Assembly: GCF_031127875.1 (NCBI RefSeq)
Contig: NZ_JARXIA010000021.1
Location: forward strand, 1 to 64,000
Reading direction: 5' to 3'
Origin: Pelagicoccus sp. SDUM812005
Lineage (GTDB): Bacteria > Verrucomicrobiota > Verrucomicrobiia > Opitutales > Opitutaceae
DNA: 64,000 nucleotides
Position numbers and translations under genes: made by a program. Below, piece by piece: positions 24,954-32,538 of the stretch (position 1 is its first letter; the number at the start of each line of letters is the position of its first letter). The notes under the pieces were generated by a model. It was given only the letters and a program-made list of their open reading frames with translations. It searched no databases and had not been told where the DNA came from.

Positions 24954-26537
24954 ATGCAAAACCTCACCTACACCAAGACCGGACGCCCGGAATTCGATAC
25001 CCTCATCCCCCAGATTCGCGGATTCCTGGAAAAGGACACCATGGAAATGCTCATCGACGGAGACCGCATCCGTGGCTACCGCTCGCCCGACACGCCCGCC
25101 GTTTGGATACGCGACCACAGCGACATCATGCGCGGGGCCCGCTTCTTCGAGCAGGACCTGACCTCCGCCGTAACCCACTTCGCCGATACCCAGGCCCGCA
25201 ACGGTCGCATCTTCGACTACTTCACCGTACAACCGGAAAAGGTCCCCTGCGAAAAGGAGAACTGGACCAAGTACGTGCGCGTGCCCGTCGAGGCCGACGT
25301 GGAATACCGCTTCATCAAGGCAACCTTCCTCGCCTGGCAAGCCACCGGCGACGACCTCTGGATGGCCTCCCTCATTCCCTCCATGGAAAAGGCCCTCAAC
25401 TACGCCTTCACCCACCCGTGGCGCTGGGATTCCGAACTCCAACTGGTCAAGCGCCCCTACACCATCGACTCCTGGGACTTCGCCTACTCGGCCGGCAGCC
25501 ACGATTGGCTGCAGTTCCAGATCGACGAAAACACCTTCTGGGGAATCATGCACGGCGACAACAGCGGCTTCTACGAAGCTTGCATCCTGCTGGCCAAGAT
25601 GCTTACCCGCGACCAGCAGGAAGAAAAGGCTGCCCACTGGACCCGATTCGCTGGCGAGCTCAAGAAGCGCATGAACGAAACCTGCTGGAACGGCAGCTTC
25701 TACACCCACTTCGTCAAGCGCACCCCGGTGGAAATCGAAGGTCTCGACGAAGCCAGCCAGCTAAGCTTCAGCAATCCCATGAACGTCAACCGCGGCGCCA
25801 CCAGCCACGAGCAAGCCGTGTCCTTGCTGAACGAATACCAACGCCGCAACGCCGACGGCAACGCTTTCGCCGAATGGTATTCCATCACCCCACCCTTCCC
25901 GGACGGCATCTTCGGCGAGGAAAAGATGGTCGGCGGTGCCTACTGCAACGGCGGCATCATGCCGCTCGTCGGCGGGGAGCTGGCTCGAGCCTACCTCGAG
26001 CACGGTTTCGAGGAGCAAGGAATCAACACCCTCAAAACCTACCAACAGCTCATCTCCAAGAACAACGAAACCTATCTCTGGTACTTCCCCGACGGAACCG
26101 CCTCCAGCATCGACACCAGCACGAGCCCCGACGCCATGCCCACCGACGGTTGGGGCTCCAGTTCCATGCTGCACGCCTACATCGAAGGACTGGTCGGAGT
26201 GCAGGACCAGCAAAGCCTCCTGCAAGACCTCGTCATCGCTCCCCGCTGGCACGCCGCTGGCGTTGCCGAGGCGGAAGCGGGCGTTGGCTACGAATGCTCC
26301 GGAGCTCAGCTCCAATACGCGTATCGCGAAACTGGAGACAGCGTTTCCCTTTCTTTGCAAAGCTCCCAAAGCCGCTGCAAGTGCCACCTGCAGATTCCGG
26401 AGGGCGTCACCGTCGCCAGCGTAAAAGCGGCCGGCGAATCGATCGACTTTCGACAAAGCAAGGTACAAGCCAGCAACTACGTCGACTTCAGCCTCAAGGT
26501 TGCAGGCGGCGCCGACGTAGAAATCAGCTTCCAATAG
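24954..26537 (+). CDS. Cytoplasmic six-hairpin glycosidase-like protein
   Basis: A 527-residue protein without a signal peptide. Its helical repeats fit an (alpha/alpha)6 toroid. Conserved-looking loops include PAVWIRDHSDIMRG (about 43-57), VEADVEYRFIKATFLAWQ (about 105), IMHGDNSGFYEA (about 198) and DGWGSSSMLHAYIEG (about 398). In toroid glycosidases the D/E in loops like WIRD and GDNS serve as acid and base. A small beta domain ends the protein (about 440-527). Exact family and substrate are not recognised. It probably cleaves imported oligosaccharides together with the 7464 and 9922 products. It has its own operator upstream and terminator downstream, so it is monocistronic. Confidence 0.7.
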   Translation: MQNLTYTKTGRPEFDTLIPQIRGFLEKDTMEMLIDGDRIRGYRSPDTPAVWIRDHSDIMRGARFFEQDLTSAVTHFADTQARNGRIFDYFTVQPEKVPCEKENWTKYVRVPVEADVEYRFIKATFLAWQATGDDLWMASLIPSMEKALNYAFTHPWRWDSELQLVKRPYTIDSWDFAYSAGSHDWLQFQIDENTFWGIMHGDNSGFYEACILLAKMLTRDQQEEKAAHWTRFAGELKKRMNETCWNGSFYTHFVKRTPVEIEGLDEASQLSFSNPMNVNRGATSHEQAVSLLNEYQRRNADGNAFAEWYSITPPFPDGIFGEEKMVGGAYCNGGIMPLVGGELARAYLEHGFEEQGINTLKTYQQLISKNNETYLWYFPDGTASSIDTSTSPDAMPTDGWGSSSMLHAYIEGLVGVQDQQSLLQDLVIAPRWHAAGVAEAEAGVGYECSGAQLQYAYRETGDSVSLSLQSSQSRCKCHLQIPEGVTVASVKAAGESIDFRQSKVQASNYVDFSLKVAGGADVEISFQ

Positions 26538-26587
26538 CTACCGACCCAGGCGAGCGAACGTTCGCCGCATTCAGGACAATCACAAAA

Positions 26588-26613
26588 AGGCCGGAGCTCT
26601 GCAGCTCCGGCCT
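26588..26613. terminator. Bidirectional intrinsic terminator
   Basis: Stem AGGCCGGAGCT/AGCTCCGGCCT (26588-26598 with 26603-26613), CTGC loop, flanked by an A-run on the left and CTTTTTAT on the right. It serves the 24954 gene and possibly the convergent 26697 gene. Confidence 0.8.
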
Positions 26614-26696
26614 CTCACTTTTTATAGACGCTCCCCAGAACGTCTAACCCAATACCGATAAACAAACGGCGAAATTGGTCATCCCTTCCTCTCCCA

Positions 26697-28364
26697 TCAG
26701 CGATACGCGTTGTAGTCCACCGGGTCCGACTCTTGCAGGTAGCGGCGTTCATAGGTTTGGCGACTAGCGGCAAGCTTCAGGAAGACGTCGAGCGGCACCA
26801 CTTCCATCTCCTCCGAAACGCCTTCCAAGATATCGGCAACCCGATCGATCGTAGTCGATTCCCTCACGTGGATGAGGAGGAAATAGGGCCGCTTCCGGTT
26901 GAGTTGGATCAGCTCCTCCAGATCCGCGATGGCTTCCACCGTAGGGCGATGCAAGCCGAGGTAGTAGTCGTAGGAAAGCATCGGACGTTCCCCTCGAAGA
27001 TCGAAGGTGCGAGCCGAACCGTACCCGTTCACGAAACCGATGACATCCGGAAAGGCCTTGTAGTAGCGGTCTACCAACTCCCGGGGCAGATCCGTATTCC
27101 CCACGTGTCGATTCCCCTCTGAGTAGTCCATGATCTCCATCACTCGAAGATCGAGCGTATCCATCAGCTCCCTCGCCTCCGCCATCAGCGGCCAGAAACG
27201 CCGCTCGGGAATGGGCTTGGGATACATGTAGCCTGGACCGGAGAGGCCCCCGATAAAGTAGTCGTTCGGAGTCGCCGCCTCCGCGAAATACTGCAATGCC
27301 CCGGGCGAGGTTCGACTCCAACTCATGGATACTTGCCAAGCGTAAGGAATACGCCCGCGGCCGGGCTTGGTCCACGCTCCGATCCCCATGCTATCGGTTT
27401 GGATGAGCGACACGTAAACCTTGCCCTCCGCCTCCAAGCGCTGGTCGGCTTCCACGTTGTGGTTATTTTTGAATACAAAGTCGTCCGTAAATGGGATCTG
27501 CGAGTTAAAGCTGATATTGGGCAAGCTGTTCAGCCCTTCCATCTTCAAGCCGTAGCTCGAGAGCAGGCTGACGTGCTGCCCTTCCGTATCCTTAGCGTAG
27601 GAATGCCAACCCATAATCGTAGCATCGGGCTCGAGCCCGTCCAGGATGCGCTTGTGCAAGGCGAGCTCCTCCACGTCCTCCGGACTCGCCGACAAGTCGC
27701 AAAAGAAGGCCCCGCGATAAATTCCATAGTCGGCCAGTCCCGGCTCCATGCGAGCGCCGTGGACGCCTCCCATCCAGATTGCCACCTCCTTGCTGGTCCG
27801 GTCCCAATAGCGATCGTAGGCGATGCCATAGATCTCCGCGTCGTCCATTCCCCGGAATTCGCCTCGCAAGTCGGCTACGCGGCTCAACCCCGCCGCCTCG
27901 ACCATCGGAATCAGATCCTCGCTTACCGCGATCGCATTTTCCAAGCCGCATACCGTGAAAGCCACGATCAAAGAGGTTCGAACCTCCTTGTCCCAGACCA
28001 CGTATCCATCCACTTCCGACGCGTAGGCTTCCAGGGCGGCCTTCGCGCTCGGCAACGCTTCAAACTCAATACCGTGTCGCGCTTCGTAAAATCCCTTTAG
28101 CTCGCCCGTGATCTTCCAAGGCCAGGAATCTGGATACAGAAAATACAGCTCCGGACCGTCTTTGTTCACCACGCCCTGCAAGCTGATCAGCATCGCCTTC
28201 TCCGGCAAGCCGCCTGCCAGGTTCCACTCGGAATCGAACTCCATCACCCTGGCTTCCTTCGCTTGACCGACGCCAGCAAACGCCAGCCCGAGGGCCAATA
28301 CCGCAGCTCTGCCCGCCCTGCTCGTACGAGCCGCAACGCCCAGTTTCCTTATTCCTTCAATCAT
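26697..28364 (-). CDS. Exported GxGYxYP-domain protein (putative glycoside hydrolase)
   Basis: A 555-residue protein with an N-terminal signal segment (hydrophobic AAVLALGLAFAGVG, cleavage near QAKEA). The C-terminal domain carries the naming motif of the GxGYxYP family as SGPGYMYP (about residue 355), preceded by the matching N-terminal domain. The family is predicted to be a glycosidase from its association with carbohydrate loci, but to my knowledge lacks a defined activity. The ATG at 28364 is preferred: it starts 7 bp after the upstream stop and gives a normal signal peptide; an ATG at 28394 would overlap the upstream gene. It is co-transcribed with the small secreted protein at 28372-28905. 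Confidence 0.75.
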   Translation of the reverse strand: MIEGIRKLGVAARTSRAGRAAVLALGLAFAGVGQAKEARVMEFDSEWNLAGGLPEKAMLISLQGVVNKDGPELYFLYPDSWPWKITGELKGFYEARHGIEFEALPSAKAALEAYASEVDGYVVWDKEVRTSLIVAFTVCGLENAIAVSEDLIPMVEAAGLSRVADLRGEFRGMDDAEIYGIAYDRYWDRTSKEVAIWMGGVHGARMEPGLADYGIYRGAFFCDLSASPEDVEELALHKRILDGLEPDATIMGWHSYAKDTEGQHVSLLSSYGLKMEGLNSLPNISFNSQIPFTDDFVFKNNHNVEADQRLEAEGKVYVSLIQTDSMGIGAWTKPGRGRIPYAWQVSMSWSRTSPGALQYFAEAATPNDYFIGGLSGPGYMYPKPIPERRFWPLMAEARELMDTLDLRVMEIMDYSEGNRHVGNTDLPRELVDRYYKAFPDVIGFVNGYGSARTFDLRGERPMLSYDYYLGLHRPTVEAIADLEELIQLNRKRPYFLLIHVRESTTIDRVADILEGVSEEMEVVPLDVFLKLAASRQTYERRYLQESDPVDYNAYR

Positions 28365-28371
28365 CTCAGTA

Positions 28372-28905
28372 TCAGTTCTCGCGGTTAAAGACATAAAGAA
28401 CAGGACGGGGGCGGGAGGAGCGAAGCTCCATCACTATCAGTTGGTCTCCATCCGCCGATGGACGAAATTCCTTATGGGAGCGAACCGGAGTCGAACCTTG
28501 AGACGTATCCAAAACGTAGTGACACTCCAGGGCCAAGGTGCGTCCTTCGTCTACGAGGTCCGCATCCACCCGCATCGTGCCAGCCCCTCCGATGTAGGCG
28601 CCGATATGGCGGTTGCCCGTCCAAAGGGATACGGGAACCACATTGCTCGCCTTGCCCAAATCGAGCTCGTACACCTGAGCGCTCCGCCGCCGCCCCGTCG
28701 TATGGAGTTCCTCGATCGTAACTCGAGACCCATCGACCTCGATCTCCAGCTCGATGCTTCGCCAGGGGTCGAAGGCCGTGCTCAAATCCCTGTCGATCTT
28801 CCATTTTCCCGCAAGCTGCGGATTGGCCTCAGCCAGCGAAAGCGCAAACAAGGACAAGAAGCAGAAAATGGGGGCAATCTTCGCTTTCATCATACGCCAC
28901 AGCAT
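28372..28905 (-). CDS. Small secreted beta-rich protein of unknown function
   Basis: About 177 residues, with a clear signal peptide (IAPIFCFLSLFALSLAEA) and then LAGKWKIDRDLS, reminiscent of the start of lipocalin-like or YCE-type domains that open with a GxW strand. No catalytic motif is evident. Internal ATGs at 28893 and 28890 (MMKAKIAPIF) give a tidier signal peptide and may be the real start. It lies directly upstream of, and only 7 bp from, the GxGYxYP gene, so the two exported proteins are probably made together. A divergent operator-like site lies at 28942-28952. Confidence 0.65.
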   Translation of the reverse strand: MLWRMMKAKIAPIFCFLSLFALSLAEANPQLAGKWKIDRDLSTAFDPWRSIELEIEVDGSRVTIEELHTTGRRRSAQVYELDLGKASNVVPVSLWTGNRHIGAYIGGAGTMRVDADLVDEGRTLALECHYVLDTSQGSTPVRSHKEFRPSADGDQLIVMELRSSRPRPVLYVFNREN

Positions 28906-28941
28906 CGCCGATAAAAGCGCTGGCGCACACCTTGCCGGCGT

Positions 28942-28952
28942 TTTACGGTCAA
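28942..28952. promoter_or_regulatory. Candidate operator, TTTAC-N-GTAAA type
   Basis: TTTACGGTCAA, one mismatch from the palindrome, in the 101-bp divergent gap, 36 bp before the minus-strand and 54 bp before the plus-strand start. Confidence 0.5.
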
Positions 28953-29006
28953 ACAGTCCAGCAGTGTCAAAGGCCAGGATGCTCTGGCAGGCTCCGATAA
29001 ACTCGC

Positions 29007-29774
29007 ATGAAAATCATCGACGTCCACGCCCACCCTGTCTTTTTCGGAAAGGGAAAAACCAAGCCGGAAACGGACAAACTGGTAGCCTACGCCAAGTCTC
29101 TCGGCATCGAAAAGATGGTCTGCCTGGGCGACGTCCTCGTGCATGGCCCCAATCCCTCCGCCGAGCAACTCGAGGCCATCAACACGCAAAGCGAGCAACT
29201 GCTGGCCTGGCACCCGGATTTCTTCATTCCCTTCTGCTACCTGAATCCCACCCTTGGAGAGAAATCGCTGCGAAGCGAGCTAGACCGCTGCCTCGCCGCC
29301 GGTTTCCAAGGCATCAAACTGGAGATCGCCAACAACGCCCGCGATCCGGTCATGGAGCCGCTCATGCGAGCAGCAGCGGAACACGACATCCCCGTGCTCC
29401 AACACACCTGGGACACCCTCGGCAAAGCCATGCGAAAAACGCACAGCGACCCCAGCGACACCTGCCTGCTCGCCCGCCGCTTTCCCGACACCAAGGTCAT
29501 CATGGCCCATCTCTACGGATTCGGAGTCCGCGGCGTGCTGGAAGCCATAGGCTTGCCCAACCTCTATATAGATACGTCCAGTTGCTTGCCCTTTGCTGGG
29601 CTTATAGAATACGCCGTCGAAAAGCTGGGGCCGGATCGCATCCTCTACGGTTCCGACATCCCCATCCGCGAACTCGGGCAATGCATCGGACGGGTCACCG
29701 GTTCCGACATCAGCCCATCCGCCAAGGAAAAGATCCTGTATTCAAACGCCCATACGCTCTTCAAGCTCGCTTAG
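29007..29774 (+). CDS. Amidohydrolase-superfamily (TIM-barrel) hydrolase
   Basis: A 255-residue cytoplasmic protein with the full set of amidohydrolase-2 metal ligands: DVHAHP (His 7 and 9), LQHTW (His about 133), MAHLYG (His about 168) and YGSDIP (Asp about 217). GIKLE near 104 is an extra strand-end Lys. Superfamily members hydrolyse lactones, amides and esters or decarboxylate; L-fuconolactonase and related sugar-lactonases belong to it. A lactonase role would fit a non-phosphorylative sugar pathway, but substrate is inferred only from context. It is followed after 4 bp by a related gene that lacks the ligands. Confidence 0.82.
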   Translation: MKIIDVHAHPVFFGKGKTKPETDKLVAYAKSLGIEKMVCLGDVLVHGPNPSAEQLEAINTQSEQLLAWHPDFFIPFCYLNPTLGEKSLRSELDRCLAAGFQGIKLEIANNARDPVMEPLMRAAAEHDIPVLQHTWDTLGKAMRKTHSDPSDTCLLARRFPDTKVIMAHLYGFGVRGVLEAIGLPNLYIDTSSCLPFAGLIEYAVEKLGPDRILYGSDIPIRELGQCIGRVTGSDISPSAKEKILYSNAHTLFKLA

Positions 29775-29778
29775 CCGC

Positions 29779-30537
29779 ATGACCTTCATCGATAGCAACC
29801 TTTCCCTAGGACCCTGGCCCTTCGCTAGCCTTCCCAAGCGCAGCCCTGCCCAACTCGTCGCCCACCTGAAAAAGCACGACATCGGAAGCGGGCTCGTTTC
29901 GCAGCTCGAAACGCTCTTCCTGCCCGACCCCGACCCCGCCAACCAGGAACTCATCCGGGCCTGCAAAAAACAGCCCAAGCTCATCCCCGTCCCCGTTCTC
30001 AACCTGAGCCTGCCGAACTGGCGAGACCAGCTCGAAGGCTATCGCGAGCAAGCCGACATAAAAGCCGTCAAGCTGTATCCAAATTTCCATAACTATTCCC
30101 TCGAGTCAAAGGCCTGCAAGGAGCTAGTCCGATACCTGCAAGGCTCGAACATTCGCCTCGTCGTCAACGCTCGCATGCTGGACGAGCGCCACCAATACCA
30201 CGGGCTTAAAGTGAGAGGCCTCACCGTCAAGCAGCTCTCAGCCTTCGCCAGCCGTTTCCCCGACTTCGAATTTCTCTGCACCGGACTTTTCCGTCCCGAG
30301 ATTCTGGAGCTCGCCCCCCAGTGCCCGAACCTCTGCGTCGACCTTTCCTTCGCCGACTGGCACGACCTGATAAACGGCCTCCTGGAAGTGATGGCCCCGG
30401 AACGCCTCTTCTTCGGTTCCCACACTCCGCTCATGGTCACCCAAGCCAATACCTACAAGCTGCAAGCTTCCGACATCCCGGCCGCCCTCAAGACCCAAAT
30501 TGGCAGCGGAAACGCCAACGCCTTCTTCGGCCTCTAA
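29779..30537 (+). CDS. Amidohydrolase-fold protein lacking metal ligands
   Basis: A 252-residue paralogue of the preceding protein. The fold pattern is kept (strand starts FIDSNLSLG, IKAVKLYPN, ERLFFGSHTP), but the HxH is NLS, the third His position reads VVNARM, the fourth reads LCTGLF and the terminal Asp is His (GSHTP). Only the strand-end Lys is kept. It therefore cannot bind the usual metal pair and is likely a non-catalytic partner, a ligand binder, or an enzyme with a changed mechanism. The 4-bp gap to the intact copy argues for a heteromeric complex. Confidence 0.75.
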   Translation: MTFIDSNLSLGPWPFASLPKRSPAQLVAHLKKHDIGSGLVSQLETLFLPDPDPANQELIRACKKQPKLIPVPVLNLSLPNWRDQLEGYREQADIKAVKLYPNFHNYSLESKACKELVRYLQGSNIRLVVNARMLDERHQYHGLKVRGLTVKQLSAFASRFPDFEFLCTGLFRPEILELAPQCPNLCVDLSFADWHDLINGLLEVMAPERLFFGSHTPLMVTQANTYKLQASDIPAALKTQIGSGNANAFFGL

Positions 30538-30596
30538 CTCGTAGGCAACTTTGCCGAGACGGGCCTCCGGCTCCGCTTCCGAAGCCCTTCGATCGG

Positions 30597-30607
30597 TTTA
30601 CCATAAA
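30597..30607. promoter_or_regulatory. Candidate operator, TTTAC-N-GTAAA type
   Basis: TTTACCATAAA, one mismatch from the palindrome, 65 bp before the start at 30673; controls the symporter/lyase/aminotransferase operon. Confidence 0.5.
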
Positions 30608-30672
30608 GCGGCGTGCCGGTCACGATTCGAGCCCCACTACCCTTATATGGTGACCTTCCTCATTGGATCACC

Positions 30673-32538
30673 ATGCCTGAACTCCACTTTCTCAACGCGC
30701 TCGACTACACCATTCTGGGCGGATACATGGTCATGATCGTGGCCATCGGACTCTACGTCGCTCGCTTCAACAAGAAGACGACCGACTATTTCAAGGGCGG
30801 AGGACACATCCCTTGGCAGCTTTCCATGGTGTCGCTCTTCATCTCCGGCTTCTCCGCCTTCATGTTCGTAGGCGCCTCGGGCATCACCTACCAAAACGGC
30901 GGCGGAGCCATTCTGCTGTTCAGCCTCGCCCTACCGGCCTACCTCATCGGCTACTTCTTTTTCGCGGTGCTGTGGCGCCGCACCCGCCTCGACACCCCCT
31001 TGCAGTTCCTCACCCGGCGCTTCTCCCGCGAGACCACCTACTTCTACACCTTGCTCGCCGTCATCCCCAACACCCTGGTGCTGGGCATCATGATCTACAC
31101 CCTTTGCATCTTCACCTCGACCGCACTGGGCATCAGCGAACAAGTCTTCGACCTTGGACTATTTACCATAAAAGGCTTCGAGCTCTCCATTCTGATCACA
31201 GGGGGCGTCATTGTGATCTACACCACGCTCGGGGGACTCTGGGCCGTCATGGTAACGGACGGGATCCAATTCCTGATCGTCCTGCTCGTCACCCTCATCA
31301 TCACGCCCCTCTCCTATTCCTACATTGGAGACGGCAACCTCATCGAAGGCCTCAAACGAATGGCGAGCGACACCCCAGAAGGCTACTTCTCGATCAATCT
31401 CGAAGGAAAGCCGCTCCTATTCTGGCCCGTGTATTTCGTGTATATCGTTTTCGGATACAACGTGAACTGGCATATCGCCCAGCGCTACTATAGCGTGGCG
31501 GACGAGCGCGACACCCGAAAGATGGCCCTCTGGTGCGCCGGGCTGTCCTTCGTCCTGCCTATGCTTTGGATCCTGCCCATCTTCACTACGCCAATCATCT
31601 TCCCGGATATCGCCAGCCTCTGGCCGAGCCTCACCAACCCCGAGGAAGCGTCCTTCGTCACCCTGGCCTTGGCCGTGCTTCCCCATGGCATGCTGGGACT
31701 GCTCACCGCCGCCATCTTCGCGGCCACCATGAGCTCCACCGACACCCTTTTCAACTGGCTCGGCGCCGTGATCACCAAGGACGTCTACGTGCCGATATCC
31801 ACTTCGCTCAAAGGCGATGCTCCAAGCGAGAAAACCCAGCTCTGGTTCGGCAAGGCCACGGTCGCCTGCCTGGGCGTCTTCTCCATCTTCGTCGCCTTCA
31901 ATATCAAGCGCTTCGGGGGCGCCTTCGACGTCTACATGAAGGCGGAGTCCCTCTACAAGATCACCCTCTTCATTCCGGTCTTCTTTGGCCTGCTCTACAC
32001 CAAGACGCCCTGGTGGTCGGCGATCGCTTCCGTTTCCGCCGGCGTGATCGGAGTCCTTGGAGTCGGCATCGCCGCGGCCATGGGCGCCGCGGATGGCTTT
32101 AGCGTGATGAACATTCTCTTCGCGGACCTCAACGTGGTTTGGCTCGGCTTCGAGCTATCGCGCTACGAACTCAACGCCATCGTCGGCATCCTTACCAGCG
32201 GCAGCGTATTCCTCGCTTCCGCCTTCTTCGACAAACGGGAAGGGGCCTTCAAAACCAGTATCGAGTCTTTGGAGACAGACTTGAAGACTCCAGCCCACGC
32301 CGCCGTCGACGCCAAGATCGGTTCCGAAGGCCTCATCGCCTATCGCCTCCTCGGCTACCTTTCCATACTGATCGGCGTCGTTCTCTTCCTCGTGACCTTT
32401 CTCACCATCGACCGCAACGGTTGGCTCAACTCCCTCGCAGGACTGATCGCAGCCGTCATCGGAATAACGATTCTCAAGGCAGTCCGCTCCTACGAGCGTC
32501 GCCACCTCGCTCCACCACCAGCACCCGTGCAACCATGA
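30673..32538 (+). CDS. Sodium:solute symporter (SSS family)
   Basis: A 621-residue polytopic transporter with DYTILGGYMVMIVAIGLYVARF as a first helix region (residues about 10-30), FNKKTTDYFKGG (the family GGR-like loop), SGFSAFMFVGASG and the helix-5 signature GGLWAVMVTDGIQFLIVLL (about residue 200). It most resembles sugar-type SSS carriers. The ATG at 30673 is used; an upstream GTG at 30613 adds a non-hydrophobic tail. The gene ends in an ATGA overlap with the heparinase II/III-like gene, so import and polymer cleavage are translationally coupled. A second symporter lies at 22652-24757. Confidence 0.88.
   Translation: MPELHFLNALDYTILGGYMVMIVAIGLYVARFNKKTTDYFKGGGHIPWQLSMVSLFISGFSAFMFVGASGITYQNGGGAILLFSLALPAYLIGYFFFAVLWRRTRLDTPLQFLTRRFSRETTYFYTLLAVIPNTLVLGIMIYTLCIFTSTALGISEQVFDLGLFTIKGFELSILITGGVIVIYTTLGGLWAVMVTDGIQFLIVLLVTLIITPLSYSYIGDGNLIEGLKRMASDTPEGYFSINLEGKPLLFWPVYFVYIVFGYNVNWHIAQRYYSVADERDTRKMALWCAGLSFVLPMLWILPIFTTPIIFPDIASLWPSLTNPEEASFVTLALAVLPHGMLGLLTAAIFAATMSSTDTLFNWLGAVITKDVYVPISTSLKGDAPSEKTQLWFGKATVACLGVFSIFVAFNIKRFGGAFDVYMKAESLYKITLFIPVFFGLLYTKTPWWSAIASVSAGVIGVLGVGIAAAMGAADGFSVMNILFADLNVVWLGFELSRYELNAIVGILTSGSVFLASAFFDKREGAFKTSIESLETDLKTPAHAAVDAKIGSEGLIAYRLLGYLSILIGVVLFLVTFLTIDRNGWLNSLAGLIAAVIGITILKAVRSYERRHLAPPPAPVQP

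Noticed and set aside
25103-26647. A 514-codon plus-strand frame inside the toroid glycosidase gene
   Set aside because: Out-of-frame shadow; Arg-rich translation and extends through the terminator hairpin.
31162-31172. TTTACCATAAA inside the second symporter gene
   Set aside because: Same sequence as the intergenic site at 30597 but lies in coding DNA, so it may be chance; it is the only good coding match noticed and is not counted in the regulon.
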